A stretch of 45,383 nt of DNA from Martinezella miluonensis (GTDB taxonomy: Bacteria; Pseudomonadota; Alphaproteobacteria; Rhizobiales; Rhizobiaceae). Both the position numbers and the translations under genes were made by a program. Below are positions 1-7,299 of the stretch, one piece after another (the stretch's first letter is position 1; every line of letters begins with the position of its first letter). The notes under the pieces were generated by a model. That model was not told the origin of the DNA, made no database searches, and saw nothing but the letters and a program-made list of their open reading frames with translations. The stretch covers positions 1 to 45,383 of the forward strand of contig NZ_FMAH01000052.1 in the NCBI RefSeq assembly GCF_900094545.1, given 5' to 3'.

Positions 1-46
1 CACCATAAACATAACATCAAAACCCGCATAGACCCAGAAACCAAAA

Positions 47-71
47 GAGGCCCCGGTCAAACCGGAGCCTC
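47..71. terminator. Hairpin upstream of degP, possible terminator
   Basis: An 11-bp inverted repeat (GAGGCCCCGGT and ACCGGAGCCTC, one mismatch, CAA loop) lies left of the protease gene. Read on the minus strand it is followed by TTTTGG, on the plus strand by CAAACG, so it is not a textbook terminator in either direction. It probably marks the end of a gene outside the window. I see no gene in the rest of bases 1-255, which should hold the degP promoter. Confidence 0.4.
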
Positions 72-255
72 CAAACGTTTCCACACAGGCTGCTCACGGC
101 GGCCCTTTTTCTTTTGCGAAACAGCGTCACACTTGCGATGAATCCAGCGGTCGGATCGAGGTTCGGGGATATCGCAAAAAGGTGATTTCACGCTTCATCA
201 TTCCGCCTTATGTTGATGCTTATACAAGATTTCCCTTTCTCAATGAGGATGCCTG

Positions 256-1965
256 ATGGCCCCGATCAATCGCCTGCCTTTCAGACGTTCCTGCGCTTTG
301 CTGGCCAGCATAGCTTTGATTGCCGGCCCGGTTGTGGGGAGTGCAGGACAGGCTTTCGCTCAGGTACAAAATAGCGGTGCGGCGGCCGGCGCTCAGGTGC
401 CGGCAACCTCCAACATCCAGACGCCGCCAGCGACCTCACCGACGGTGACAATGAACCCGACGCTGAATGCAGGCCCGGCCTCGGTCGCCGATCTGGCCTC
501 CGGCCTGCTCGACGCCGTCGTCAACATCTCCACGTCGCAGAAGGTAAAGGATGAGGGAAACGGGCCGGCGACGCCGAAGCTGCCGGATAATTCGCCCTAC
601 CAGGATGAATTCAACGATTTCTTCAACAACAAGAAAGACGACGATCGCAACCGCAAGGTGAGCTCGCTCGGCTCTGGCTTTGTCATCGATCCCGCCGGCT
701 ATATCGTCACCAACAACCACGTCATCGAAGGCGCCGACGATATCGAGGCGATTTTTCCGAACGGCACCAAGCTGAAGGCCAAGCTGATCGGAACGGACAC
801 GAAGACCGATCTGTCGGTGCTCAAGGTCGAGCCGAAGCATCCGCTGACGGCGGTCAAGTTCGGCGACTCCTCCAAGATGCGGATCGGCGATTGGGTGATG
901 GCGATCGGCAATCCTTTCGGCCTCGGCGGTTCCGTGACCATCGGGATCGTCTCGGCGCGTGGGCGCAATATCAATGCCGGCCCTTACGACAATTTTATCC
1001 AGACGGATGCGGCGATCAACAAGGGCAACTCCGGCGGCCCGCTCTTCAACATGAAGGGCGAGGTGATCGGTATCAATACCGCCATCATCTCTCCGAGCGG
1101 CGGTTCGATCGGCATCGGCTTTGCCGTTCCGTCGGAATTGGCGGAAGGCGTCGTCAATCAACTGAAGAATTTCGGTGAGACCCGCCGCGGCTGGCTCGGC
1201 GTGCGCATCCAGCCGGTCACGGATGATGTTGCCAACAGCCTCGGTCTTGGCAGCGCGAAAGGCGCGCTCGTGGCCGGCGTCATCAAGGGCGGCCCCGTCG
1301 ACAACGGCACTATCAAGGCGGGTGACGTCATCCTGAAGTTTGACGGCAAAGAGGTGGATGAGACGCGCGACCTGTTGCGCATCGTTGCTGAAAGCTCGGT
1401 CGGCAAGGAAGTGGATGTCGCCATCTTCCGCGACGGCAAGGAGCAGACCGTCAAGGTGACGCTTGGCCGGCTGGAGGACAGCAACCAGGCCGCAGCGGCA
1501 AGCAGCGACAAGGGAAAGCATCCGCAGCTCGCGCCGGATGGCAATGGCAAGCATGACGGGGTCATCAATCCCGACGAGGGTGATGACGACAATGACGGCA
1601 TGGACGGACAGGACCAGGGCAGCAATCCGCAGCAGTCGCCGCAGGCGCAACCGCAAACCCAGGCGAGCTCGGCCTTGCTCGGGATGAAGCTTGCAAAGCT
1701 GACCGCCGAAAACCGCAAGAGCTTCGGCATTGCCGACAGCGTCGACGGCGTCGTCATTACGGAAGTCGCGCCGGGTTCTGCAGCGGCCGAAAAGGGTCTG
1801 AAGCCGGGCGATGTCGTCGTCGAGGTCGCGCAGGAATTCGTTCAGACGCCCGGTGCTGCATCGGACAAGGTATCTTCGCTGAAGCGTGAGGGACGCCGCA
1901 ACGCGCAGATGATGATCGCGTCTCCGAACGGTGACTTGCGCTTTATCGCCGTTCCGCTGGAATAG
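256..1965 (+). CDS. degP: Do/DegP-family periplasmic serine endoprotease
   Basis: HtrA-type protease and chaperone that degrades or holds misfolded proteins in the periplasm. The 569-residue product starts with a signal peptide (arginines near residues 6-11, hydrophobic core about 13-30, likely cleavage after AFA near 35). The trypsin-like domain shows the full triad: His155 in TNNHVIEG, Asp185 in TKTDLSVL and Ser259 in GNSGGPL. Two PDZ domains follow, at about 310-400 and 475-565. The linker between them is unusually acidic and Gln-rich (about 425-470) and contains an EF-hand-like stretch, HDGVINPDE. GAGGA upstream supports the ATG at 256. It is convergent with the next gene, only 4 bp away. 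The family is certain; degP versus degQ naming is by convention. Confidence 0.93.
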   Translation: MAPINRLPFRRSCALLASIALIAGPVVGSAGQAFAQVQNSGAAAGAQVPATSNIQTPPATSPTVTMNPTLNAGPASVADLASGLLDAVVNISTSQKVKDEGNGPATPKLPDNSPYQDEFNDFFNNKKDDDRNRKVSSLGSGFVIDPAGYIVTNNHVIEGADDIEAIFPNGTKLKAKLIGTDTKTDLSVLKVEPKHPLTAVKFGDSSKMRIGDWVMAIGNPFGLGGSVTIGIVSARGRNINAGPYDNFIQTDAAINKGNSGGPLFNMKGEVIGINTAIISPSGGSIGIGFAVPSELAEGVVNQLKNFGETRRGWLGVRIQPVTDDVANSLGLGSAKGALVAGVIKGGPVDNGTIKAGDVILKFDGKEVDETRDLLRIVAESSVGKEVDVAIFRDGKEQTVKVTLGRLEDSNQAAAASSDKGKHPQLAPDGNGKHDGVINPDEGDDDNDGMDGQDQGSNPQQSPQAQPQTQASSALLGMKLAKLTAENRKSFGIADSVDGVVITEVAPGSAAAEKGLKPGDVVVEVAQEFVQTPGAASDKVSSLKREGRRNAQMMIASPNGDLRFIAVPLE

Positions 1966-1969
1966 GAAT

Positions 1970-2548
1970 TCAGCGCGTCGCCTGTCCGGCCTGCTCTGCA
2001 CGCCATTCGGCGGCACTCAGGCGATAGACGACGTGGCGCTTCAGATGCGGATGCGTCTCCGGAATTTGAGGATGGTCGAAATCGCAGCCCGGATCGGGCT
2101 GCATGCCGATCTTGGCCATCGCTGAAAGTGCGCGCCTGTTGTCATGCACCGCAATCGACAGGATTTCTTTGATCTCTAGGATGGTGAAGGCTTGGTGCAG
2201 AAGGGCCAAGCCGGATTCGGTCGCATAGCCATTGTTCCAATGGCGTGCTGAGATTCGCCAGCCGATCTCCACGACATCCTGCGGCAGAATGGGCGCGAGC
2301 TGCAATTTCGATAGCCCGCAGAACCCGATTGTCTCGCCGCTGTGCTTCAAGACCATGACGAGAAGGTCGAAGCCGGGTTCAGGCGTCATGTCCTGGATCA
2401 TGGCGAAGATGGCGTCTGCATCCTCGCGGCTGCGGCGGAAGGGGAAGAACTCAAGCACGGCCGGATCGGCGCTGAGCTCATGGAACAGCTCGCGATCCTC
2501 ATCCAAGCATGGCCGCAGGATCAGTCGCAGTGTTTCGATAGGGGTCAT
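1970..2548 (-). CDS. GNAT-family N-acetyltransferase (RimJ/RimL type)
   Basis: Acetyl-CoA-dependent N-acetyltransferase of the RimJ/RimL (Acetyltransf_3) class. The 192-residue product begins TPIETLRLILRP, the usual first strand, and ends in DTHPHL-type and YRLSAAEW motifs shared with its upstream neighbour. I place the start at 2548, not at an in-frame ATG at 2563, because this ATG overlaps the stop of the upstream gene as ATGA, a typical translational coupling. The substrate is unknown. It was probably produced by tandem duplication with 2545-3108 and forms a two-gene operon with it. Confidence 0.85.
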   Translation of the reverse strand: MTPIETLRLILRPCLDEDRELFHELSADPAVLEFFPFRRSREDADAIFAMIQDMTPEPGFDLLVMVLKHSGETIGFCGLSKLQLAPILPQDVVEIGWRISARHWNNGYATESGLALLHQAFTILEIKEILSIAVHDNRRALSAMAKIGMQPDPGCDFDHPQIPETHPHLKRHVVYRLSAAEWRAEQAGQATR

Positions 2549-3108
2549 TGCTTTGAGCGCCACTCGGCAGCAGTCAGCCGATAGAGAACGTGGCGTTTGA
2601 GATGAGGGTGAGTGTCCGGCACATTGGGATGATCGAAATCGCCGCCCTCGACACGATGCAGGCCGATCCGCTCCATCACGGCGGTCGATCTGACATTATT
2701 ATGCACGGCGAAGGAAACGATCTCGTTCAGACCGAGCTTTTCGAAGCCATAAGCCAGCAAAGCGCGCGCCGCCTCGCTGACCAGTCCCTTACCCCATTGT
2801 CGCGTCACCAGCCGCCAGCCGATCTCGATCGTTCCCGCCGGAATGGCCGGTTCGAGGTGATCCGTCCTCATCAGCCCGCAATAGCCGATTGCCTCGCCGC
2901 CTTCCTTCAGCTCCAGCGCGTAGAGCCCAAATCCGGTTTCCGTGATCATCGAGTGAACGCGGTCGAAGAAGGCGTCCGCTTCCTTGCGGTTGCGGCGGAA
3001 GGGGAAGAACTCCATGACGGTCTCGTCGGAATTGATCTCGTAGGCCAGGTCGCGGTCCGTCTCGCGCCAGTTGCGGATGATGAGTCGGTCGGTTTCGGTG
3101 ATGATCAT
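2545..3108 (-). CDS. GNAT-family N-acetyltransferase (RimJ/RimL type), paralogue
   Basis: Second RimJ/RimL-type acetyltransferase, 187 residues, first gene of the pair. It starts at the ATG of MIITETDRLIIRNW; the open frame extends upstream, but that part is low-complexity Ser/Arg/Pro sequence with no family similarity and runs into serB. Conserved parts include EFFPFRRNRKEADAFF, the GTIEIGWRL and GKGLVSEAARALL acetyl-CoA binding region, and the C-terminal HPHLKRHVLYRLTAAEW. The stop overlaps the start of the downstream paralogue. The gene ends 31 bp from serB and runs in the same direction, so it may be co-transcribed with serB. Substrate unknown. Confidence 0.85.
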   Translation of the reverse strand: MIITETDRLIIRNWRETDRDLAYEINSDETVMEFFPFRRNRKEADAFFDRVHSMITETGFGLYALELKEGGEAIGYCGLMRTDHLEPAIPAGTIEIGWRLVTRQWGKGLVSEAARALLAYGFEKLGLNEIVSFAVHNNVRSTAVMERIGLHRVEGGDFDHPNVPDTHPHLKRHVLYRLTAAEWRSKQ

Positions 3109-3139
3109 CTGTGGCCCCGATCCGGCGGTTTGCGCCGTT

Positions 3140-4030
3140 CTACGGTTTGATGAAGTCCGTCTTGCGATAGCCCTGGATGTAGAGCAGGGCGGTGAGGTCG
3201 CCATGGTCGATACGCATTCTGGCCTGAGCGGAGACCGTTGGCTTGGCATGCAGCGCAACGCCGGAGCCGGCAAGCTGCAGCATGCCAAGATCGTTGGCGC
3301 CGTCGCCGACGGCTATAGCGTCGTCGGTGGAAATGCCGAGTTCTTCGGCAATCTCGTTCAAGGCATCGACCTTGGCCTGCTTGCCGAGAATGGGCTCCTT
3401 GACGAAGCCAGTCAGCAGGCCGCTTTCCTCCAGCAGGATGTTGGCTCGGTTTTCATCGAAGCCTAGCGTCGCTGCGATGCGGCTGGTGAAAACGGTAAAG
3501 CCGCCCGAGACGAGGGCGGTGTAATAGCCCTTCGCCTTCATGGTGGCGATCAGTTCAGGACCGCCCGGCGTCAGCGTGATGCGCTTTGCAATAACCTCGT
3601 CAACAACGGAAAGTGGCAGTCCCTTCAGCAGAGCGACGCGCTCGCGCAGAGCCGGCTCGAAGGCGATCTCGCCGTTCATCGCGCGCGCAGTGATATCGGC
3701 GACTTTCTCCTTGAGGCCGACCTCGGCTGCCAGTTCATCGATGCATTCCTGGCCGATCATGGTCGAGTCCATGTCGGCGATCAGCAGCTTCTTGCGGCGG
3801 GTTTCCGCTTGCTGAATGACGAGATCGATCGGCTTGCTGCTGATCACGGTCAGGATGTCGGCTTCTGCGGCTTGTAGATCCGTATCGTCGCGCAGCGCGA
3901 TATCGCAGGCAATGCCGTCGGCCAGCCAGTAAAGTCCTGAGGCTCTGATGGCTTCCGCTGCCTGTTCGGCTATCGCCGGAGCAAGAACGGGGTTTGACGG
4001 ATTGGCAATAAGCGTGGCAACGAAGGTCAT
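3140..4030 (-). CDS. serB: Phosphoserine phosphatase
   Basis: Last step of serine biosynthesis: O-phosphoserine to serine and phosphate, cytoplasmic, HAD superfamily. The 296-residue product carries the HAD nucleophile motif DMDSTMIGQECIDE (Asp86 and Asp88), the SGGFTVF motif II and GDGANDLGML motif IV that binds Mg. The N-terminal ~75 residues match the regulatory extension of long SerB proteins. The start at 4030 (MTFVATLIANP) is chosen over an upstream in-frame ATG at 4144, which would lie inside miaA. AAGG about 11 nt upstream may be the ribosome binding site. Only 13 bp separate this start codon from that of divergent miaA. Confidence 0.95.
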   Translation of the reverse strand: MTFVATLIANPSNPVLAPAIAEQAAEAIRASGLYWLADGIACDIALRDDTDLQAAEADILTVISSKPIDLVIQQAETRRKKLLIADMDSTMIGQECIDELAAEVGLKEKVADITARAMNGEIAFEPALRERVALLKGLPLSVVDEVIAKRITLTPGGPELIATMKAKGYYTALVSGGFTVFTSRIAATLGFDENRANILLEESGLLTGFVKEPILGKQAKVDALNEIAEELGISTDDAIAVGDGANDLGMLQLAGSGVALHAKPTVSAQARMRIDHGDLTALLYIQGYRKTDFIKP

Positions 4031-4043
4031 GAGCAGAAACCTT

Positions 4044-4925
4044 ATGAGCAATATCGACGCGATCCTGATAACCGGGCCGACAGCGAGCGGCAAGTCCGCG
4101 CTTGCGGTCGAATTGGCGCGTTCACACGATGGCGTGGTCATCAATGCCGATAGTATGCAGGTCTACGATACTCTACGCGTCCTGACCGCCCGGCCTTCCG
4201 AAGAGGATATGGAGGACATTCCGCACCATCTTTATGGTCATGTCCCTGCGGGGCAGGCTTACTCCACAGGCGCCTGGCTGCGCGAGGCTACCGAACTTGT
4301 CGAGCGCTTGCGCGAGCATGGGCGATTGCCCGTTTTCGTTGGCGGGACAGGCCTTTATTTCAAGGCGCTGGCAGGCGGCCTCTCAGATATGCCCGCCATT
4401 CCCGCCGAGATTCGCGACCGCCTGCGTGCGCGGCTCCTGGCGGAAGGGGCAGAAGTTCTGCATTGCGAACTGGCTGATCGAGATGCTTCGGTTGCGGAAA
4501 GCCTCAACCGCCAGGATGGCCAGCGTATCGTTCGTGCGCTGGAGGTGATCGAAGCGACCGGCCAATCCATCGCGGCCTATCAGGGCAAGCAAGGCCCTGT
4601 CGTGATCGATCCCGACCGCGCGCGGAAGATCGTCGTGCTGCCCGACCGTGAGGTGCTGCATCAGCGCATCAACGGCCGCTTTGAGAAAATGCTGGCGATG
4701 GGCGCGGAAGACGAGGTTCGATCCCTGCTGGCGCAGGAATTGTCACCGGATATGCCGGTCATGAAGGCGATCGGCGTGTCGCAGATCGCCGCCATGCTGA
4801 AAGGCGAGATGACGCGCGATGAAGTTCTCGAAACCGGAGCGGCTGCGACCCGACAATATGCCAAGCGGCAGATGACCTGGTTTCGCAATCAGATGGACGA
4901 AAGCTGGGAACGGCTCAGCCCCTGA
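4044..4925 (+). CDS. miaA: tRNA dimethylallyltransferase
   Basis: Transfers a dimethylallyl group to A37 of tRNAs reading U-starting codons, the first step of (ms2)i6A formation. The 293-residue product has the P-loop GPTASGKSA at residues 11-19, the DSMQVY motif, the VGGTGLYF motif and the C-terminal RQYAKRQMTWFRNQ helix, all typical of the family, and the usual length. The ATG at 4044 gives MSNIDAILITGP; an upstream in-frame ATG at 3948 would lie inside serB and is rejected. Divergent from serB, so its promoter must sit within serB coding sequence or the 13-bp gap. Confidence 0.96.
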   Translation: MSNIDAILITGPTASGKSALAVELARSHDGVVINADSMQVYDTLRVLTARPSEEDMEDIPHHLYGHVPAGQAYSTGAWLREATELVERLREHGRLPVFVGGTGLYFKALAGGLSDMPAIPAEIRDRLRARLLAEGAEVLHCELADRDASVAESLNRQDGQRIVRALEVIEATGQSIAAYQGKQGPVVIDPDRARKIVVLPDREVLHQRINGRFEKMLAMGAEDEVRSLLAQELSPDMPVMKAIGVSQIAAMLKGEMTRDEVLETGAAATRQYAKRQMTWFRNQMDESWERLSP

Positions 4926-4934
4926 TTTGCGGCG

Positions 4935-7022
4935 TCAGTCCTTGTCGTAAAGACTGCCCAGCGGCTTCTTCAAAAGGCTGTCCCGCAGTGAGAGGCCAGG
5001 TTCCCGCCTTGGCGGCGCAGGTACCTCCTCCCTTGCAGGGACGGTGCGTGGGATTGCCGGGTCGCTGCTGCGGAATTCGCGGCGCAGTTCGGCAAGCCTG
5101 CTGTCGATCGACGTCTGTACCGGTGCGGCAGTCTGTGGGGCGGCGGCACGGGGCAGCATATCCGGTCGATAGGGTTCGTTCAGCGGCGCCTGTGCTTCCG
5201 CCGGGCGCCATGCGGGCTGCTCGACCGGCATATCATCAGGATCGTTCCTGATATTGGCGAGTGCCTCGCTGGCAGCGCCGTAGCTTTGCTGCAGGGAGCC
5301 GATATCGGGGCCGGAAATCGCGCGCATACGGTTGACGATCGTGCGCAGGTCGACGGTATCCGGCGACTCGTCGCTGACCTTCGCCACGCTGCCGGTCGCT
5401 TTCGGCAGCAGGTGTTCATTGACGCGAGAGAAGCGCATGCGCATCGGCACGGCAATGGCCGCGCCGAAGGCGATGGCTTCGCCATTGCCGATCGACGACA
5501 GGAAGCTGGTCGTCGAGATCGAGGAGTTCGGTATGGCCGAGCGGATGATTTCCTGGTCGTGGTCGTTGGCAAGACGCATCGCAAAGAGCGTCGAGCATTG
5601 CGACAGGATCGTCTGGTCGAGTTCGCCGGGACGCTGGGTGATGATGCCAAGCGACACGCCGTACTTTCGCCCTTCCTTGGCGATGCGGGCGATCGCTTGC
5701 CGCGTCGGGAAGAAGCCGAGGCTCTGATCGGCGGGAATGTAGCGATGCGCTTCTTCGCAGACGACCAGCATGTGGATTGCGCCGTCGCTCCAGAGCGCCA
5801 GTTCGAACGCCATGCGGCAGAGAACCGAGGCTACGGAATTGATGACTTCGGACGGGATTCCGGCAAGCTGAAAGGTGCAGATCGGTTTGCCGTCGCCGGG
5901 AATGCGGAAGATCTTGGCGATGGTCTCCGTGATCGTATCGGTGATCGTGTTGTTGGAGAACATGAAGTGATAGCGCGGATCGTTGATCGCGGAGATGATG
6001 CGCATCTTAAGCGAGCGCAGATGTGGCTTTTCCTGACGGCCTTCCAGCCGGCCGATGCGCTCGTCGATCAGCGCCAGCAGATCGGCCATGCGGTAAGGGA
6101 GCGGCGTATCGGCCGTCACCGAGGCCCTTTCGGTCTGGCGTCGCATCAATGCGGAATCGCTGCCCCTAAAGGCGCGTTTGGCTTCGGGAATAAGATCGCG
6201 CAGGGCGTCGAGCTCTTCCGGTATCGCCGGGCGACCGCGAAAGACGACTTCACCGAACTCTTCGAGCCGCATCAACCAGAAGGGGAGGTCAAGCGTATCC
6301 GTATCGATAACGACGGCATGGCGGGGAAAGGCGGCGGCAAATTCGTTGTGCGGGTCGAGGATCAGCACGCGCAGTTTCGGATCGGCGCTTATCGCTTTGT
6401 GCAATAGCAGCGAAACGGCGGTCGACTTGCCGACGCCGGTCGAACCGACGACGGCGAAATGCTTCGACAGCATCGATGGAATATGGATGGAGGCGTCGAT
6501 GCTTTCGTCCTGCGTCAGCTTGCCGACGACGCAGCTGTCGCCCTTGCCGGCATCGAAGATACGCATGAGGTCGCTGGCGCGGATGCGGTGCGCGATGGCG
6601 CCGAGATAGGGATAGGCGGAAATGCCGCTGGAAAATTCTTCACGGCCGTCCGGCTCGACCCGAACCTCGCCCAGCAATTCCACTTCGATGCGGAAGAGGT
6701 TGTCCTGCCCTTCGCCCCAGCCGACGCTTTCGGTGTTCATGGAATAGACAAGGGCGGCGACGCGGTTCTTCCCGACGCTGATGGAGATCAGCTTTCCGAC
6801 AGACCAGAGTTCGGTCAGATCGGTGCCGCCAGCTTCTGCGACGGCTGCTATCGTTGCCCGCGAGCCGTTGCAGGCGACGACGCGGCCTAGGAAACGATTT
6901 CCCGGCTTTAGCTTATCGCGGCGATCAAGATCTCCCGCTTTGCCTGATGTCTGCAGATCGTTGTTGAGCAAACGGCTACCCCAAGCGTTAGATGGTAAAG
7001 CATAGGGAGTGCGGCTTAACAA
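4935..7022 (-). CDS. HerA-like/DUF87 ATPase
   Basis: Large ATP-binding protein of the HerA-FtsK superfamily, 695 residues. Walker A is GSTGVGKST at 193-201, followed by DPHNEFAAAFP. The Walker B-like segment VCEEAHRYIP lies near 421-430, and ITQRPGELD is the sensor-like region. The N-terminal ~130 residues resemble the HAS-barrel of HerA, and the last ~120 residues are Pro/Arg-rich, low-complexity and probably disordered. HerA proteins are DNA translocases that often pair with the nuclease NurA, but no NurA-like gene is beside it here, so its role is open. It is convergent with miaA (9 bp between stops) and divergent from the ilvI leader. Confidence 0.85.
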   Translation of the reverse strand: MLSRTPYALPSNAWGSRLLNNDLQTSGKAGDLDRRDKLKPGNRFLGRVVACNGSRATIAAVAEAGGTDLTELWSVGKLISISVGKNRVAALVYSMNTESVGWGEGQDNLFRIEVELLGEVRVEPDGREEFSSGISAYPYLGAIAHRIRASDLMRIFDAGKGDSCVVGKLTQDESIDASIHIPSMLSKHFAVVGSTGVGKSTAVSLLLHKAISADPKLRVLILDPHNEFAAAFPRHAVVIDTDTLDLPFWLMRLEEFGEVVFRGRPAIPEELDALRDLIPEAKRAFRGSDSALMRRQTERASVTADTPLPYRMADLLALIDERIGRLEGRQEKPHLRSLKMRIISAINDPRYHFMFSNNTITDTITETIAKIFRIPGDGKPICTFQLAGIPSEVINSVASVLCRMAFELALWSDGAIHMLVVCEEAHRYIPADQSLGFFPTRQAIARIAKEGRKYGVSLGIITQRPGELDQTILSQCSTLFAMRLANDHDQEIIRSAIPNSSISTTSFLSSIGNGEAIAFGAAIAVPMRMRFSRVNEHLLPKATGSVAKVSDESPDTVDLRTIVNRMRAISGPDIGSLQQSYGAASEALANIRNDPDDMPVEQPAWRPAEAQAPLNEPYRPDMLPRAAAPQTAAPVQTSIDSRLAELRREFRSSDPAIPRTVPAREEVPAPPRREPGLSLRDSLLKKPLGSLYDKD

Positions 7023-7090
7023 AACCCTGTCGGCAATAGGCGCTTTTTATCTGGTATAGGGGCGAGCGCGATTTTTTATTGCTTCACGCG

Positions 7091-7119
7091 TTGACGCTTC
7101 GAAATTTTCTGTCTATCAC
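7091..7119 (+). promoter_or_regulatory. Candidate sigma-70 promoter of the ilvI leader
   Basis: TTGACG at 7091-7096 as -35 and CTATCA/TATCAC at 7113-7119 as -10, spaced 16-17 bp, resemble the rhizobial housekeeping promoter. Transcription would begin about 7-9 nt further on, at or just before the ATG of the leader peptide at 7128. I see no Shine-Dalgarno between -10 and that ATG, so the leader peptide may be read from a nearly leaderless mRNA. Inferred from spacing only. Confidence 0.55.
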
Positions 7120-7127
7120 TTCGGCCC

Positions 7128-7184
7128 ATGAAAAACTCGATTATTCTTATCGTGGTGGGAAGGCGCATGGGCAGGATGGTGTAA
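7128..7184 (+). CDS. ilv leader peptide (18 residues)
   Basis: Short frame ATG...TAA encoding MKNSIILIVVGRRMGRMV. Codons 5-10 are Ile-Ile-Leu-Ile-Val-Val, six consecutive codons for the end products of the downstream pathway, which is the hallmark of ribosome-mediated attenuation. The TAA at 7182-7184 lies inside the first stem-loop, as expected for a control peptide. It ends 33 nt before the terminator and 115 nt before ilvI. Its function is inferred from composition and position; the exact peptide may not be stable. Confidence 0.8.
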   Translation: MKNSIILIVVGRRMGRMV

Positions 7185-7210
7185 CCATCCGGCGACAGCC
7201 ACCCATGCGC
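7163..7210 (+). promoter_or_regulatory. ilvI attenuator: nested stem-loops
   Basis: A 9-bp outer stem (GCGCATGGG at 7163-7171 with CCCATGCGC at 7202-7210) encloses a 7-bp inner stem (GGATGGT at 7174-7180 with ACCATCC at 7184-7190). The left arms lie inside the leader peptide frame, so a translating ribosome controls whether they pair. Together with the terminator at 7218-7242 this is a transcription attenuator. I could not settle by eye which arm competes with the terminator. Confidence 0.75.
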
Positions 7211-7217
7211 TAGATGA

Positions 7218-7242
7218 CAGGCTCCCCGAGGGGCCTTTTTTT
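7218..7242 (+). terminator. Attenuator terminator before ilvI
   Basis: AGG(CT)CCC-CGAG-GGGCCT stem-loop with a two-base bulge, followed by an uninterrupted run of seven T residues. It sits between the leader peptide and the ilvI structural gene, so it should stop transcription when branched-chain aminoacyl-tRNAs are plentiful. Confidence 0.8.
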
Positions 7243-7299
7243 ATGCCCGAAATCGAGATTTCATCTTCCCAAACCTCCAGCAGACAGCGGAACAAACGT

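Noticed and set aside
436..2016. Long antisense frame across degP
   Set aside because: It mirrors the codon pattern of degP, has no recognisable domain and no ribosome binding site.
5286..6407. Plus-strand frame within the HerA-like gene
   Set aside because: Low-complexity Asp/Arg/Gly product in the shadow of a gene with clear Walker motifs.
7243..7299. Start of ilvI at the ATG directly after the terminator T run
   Set aside because: It would add a Ser/Gln-rich stretch absent from the family, and the ATG touches the terminator; 7300 fits the usual N-terminus better.
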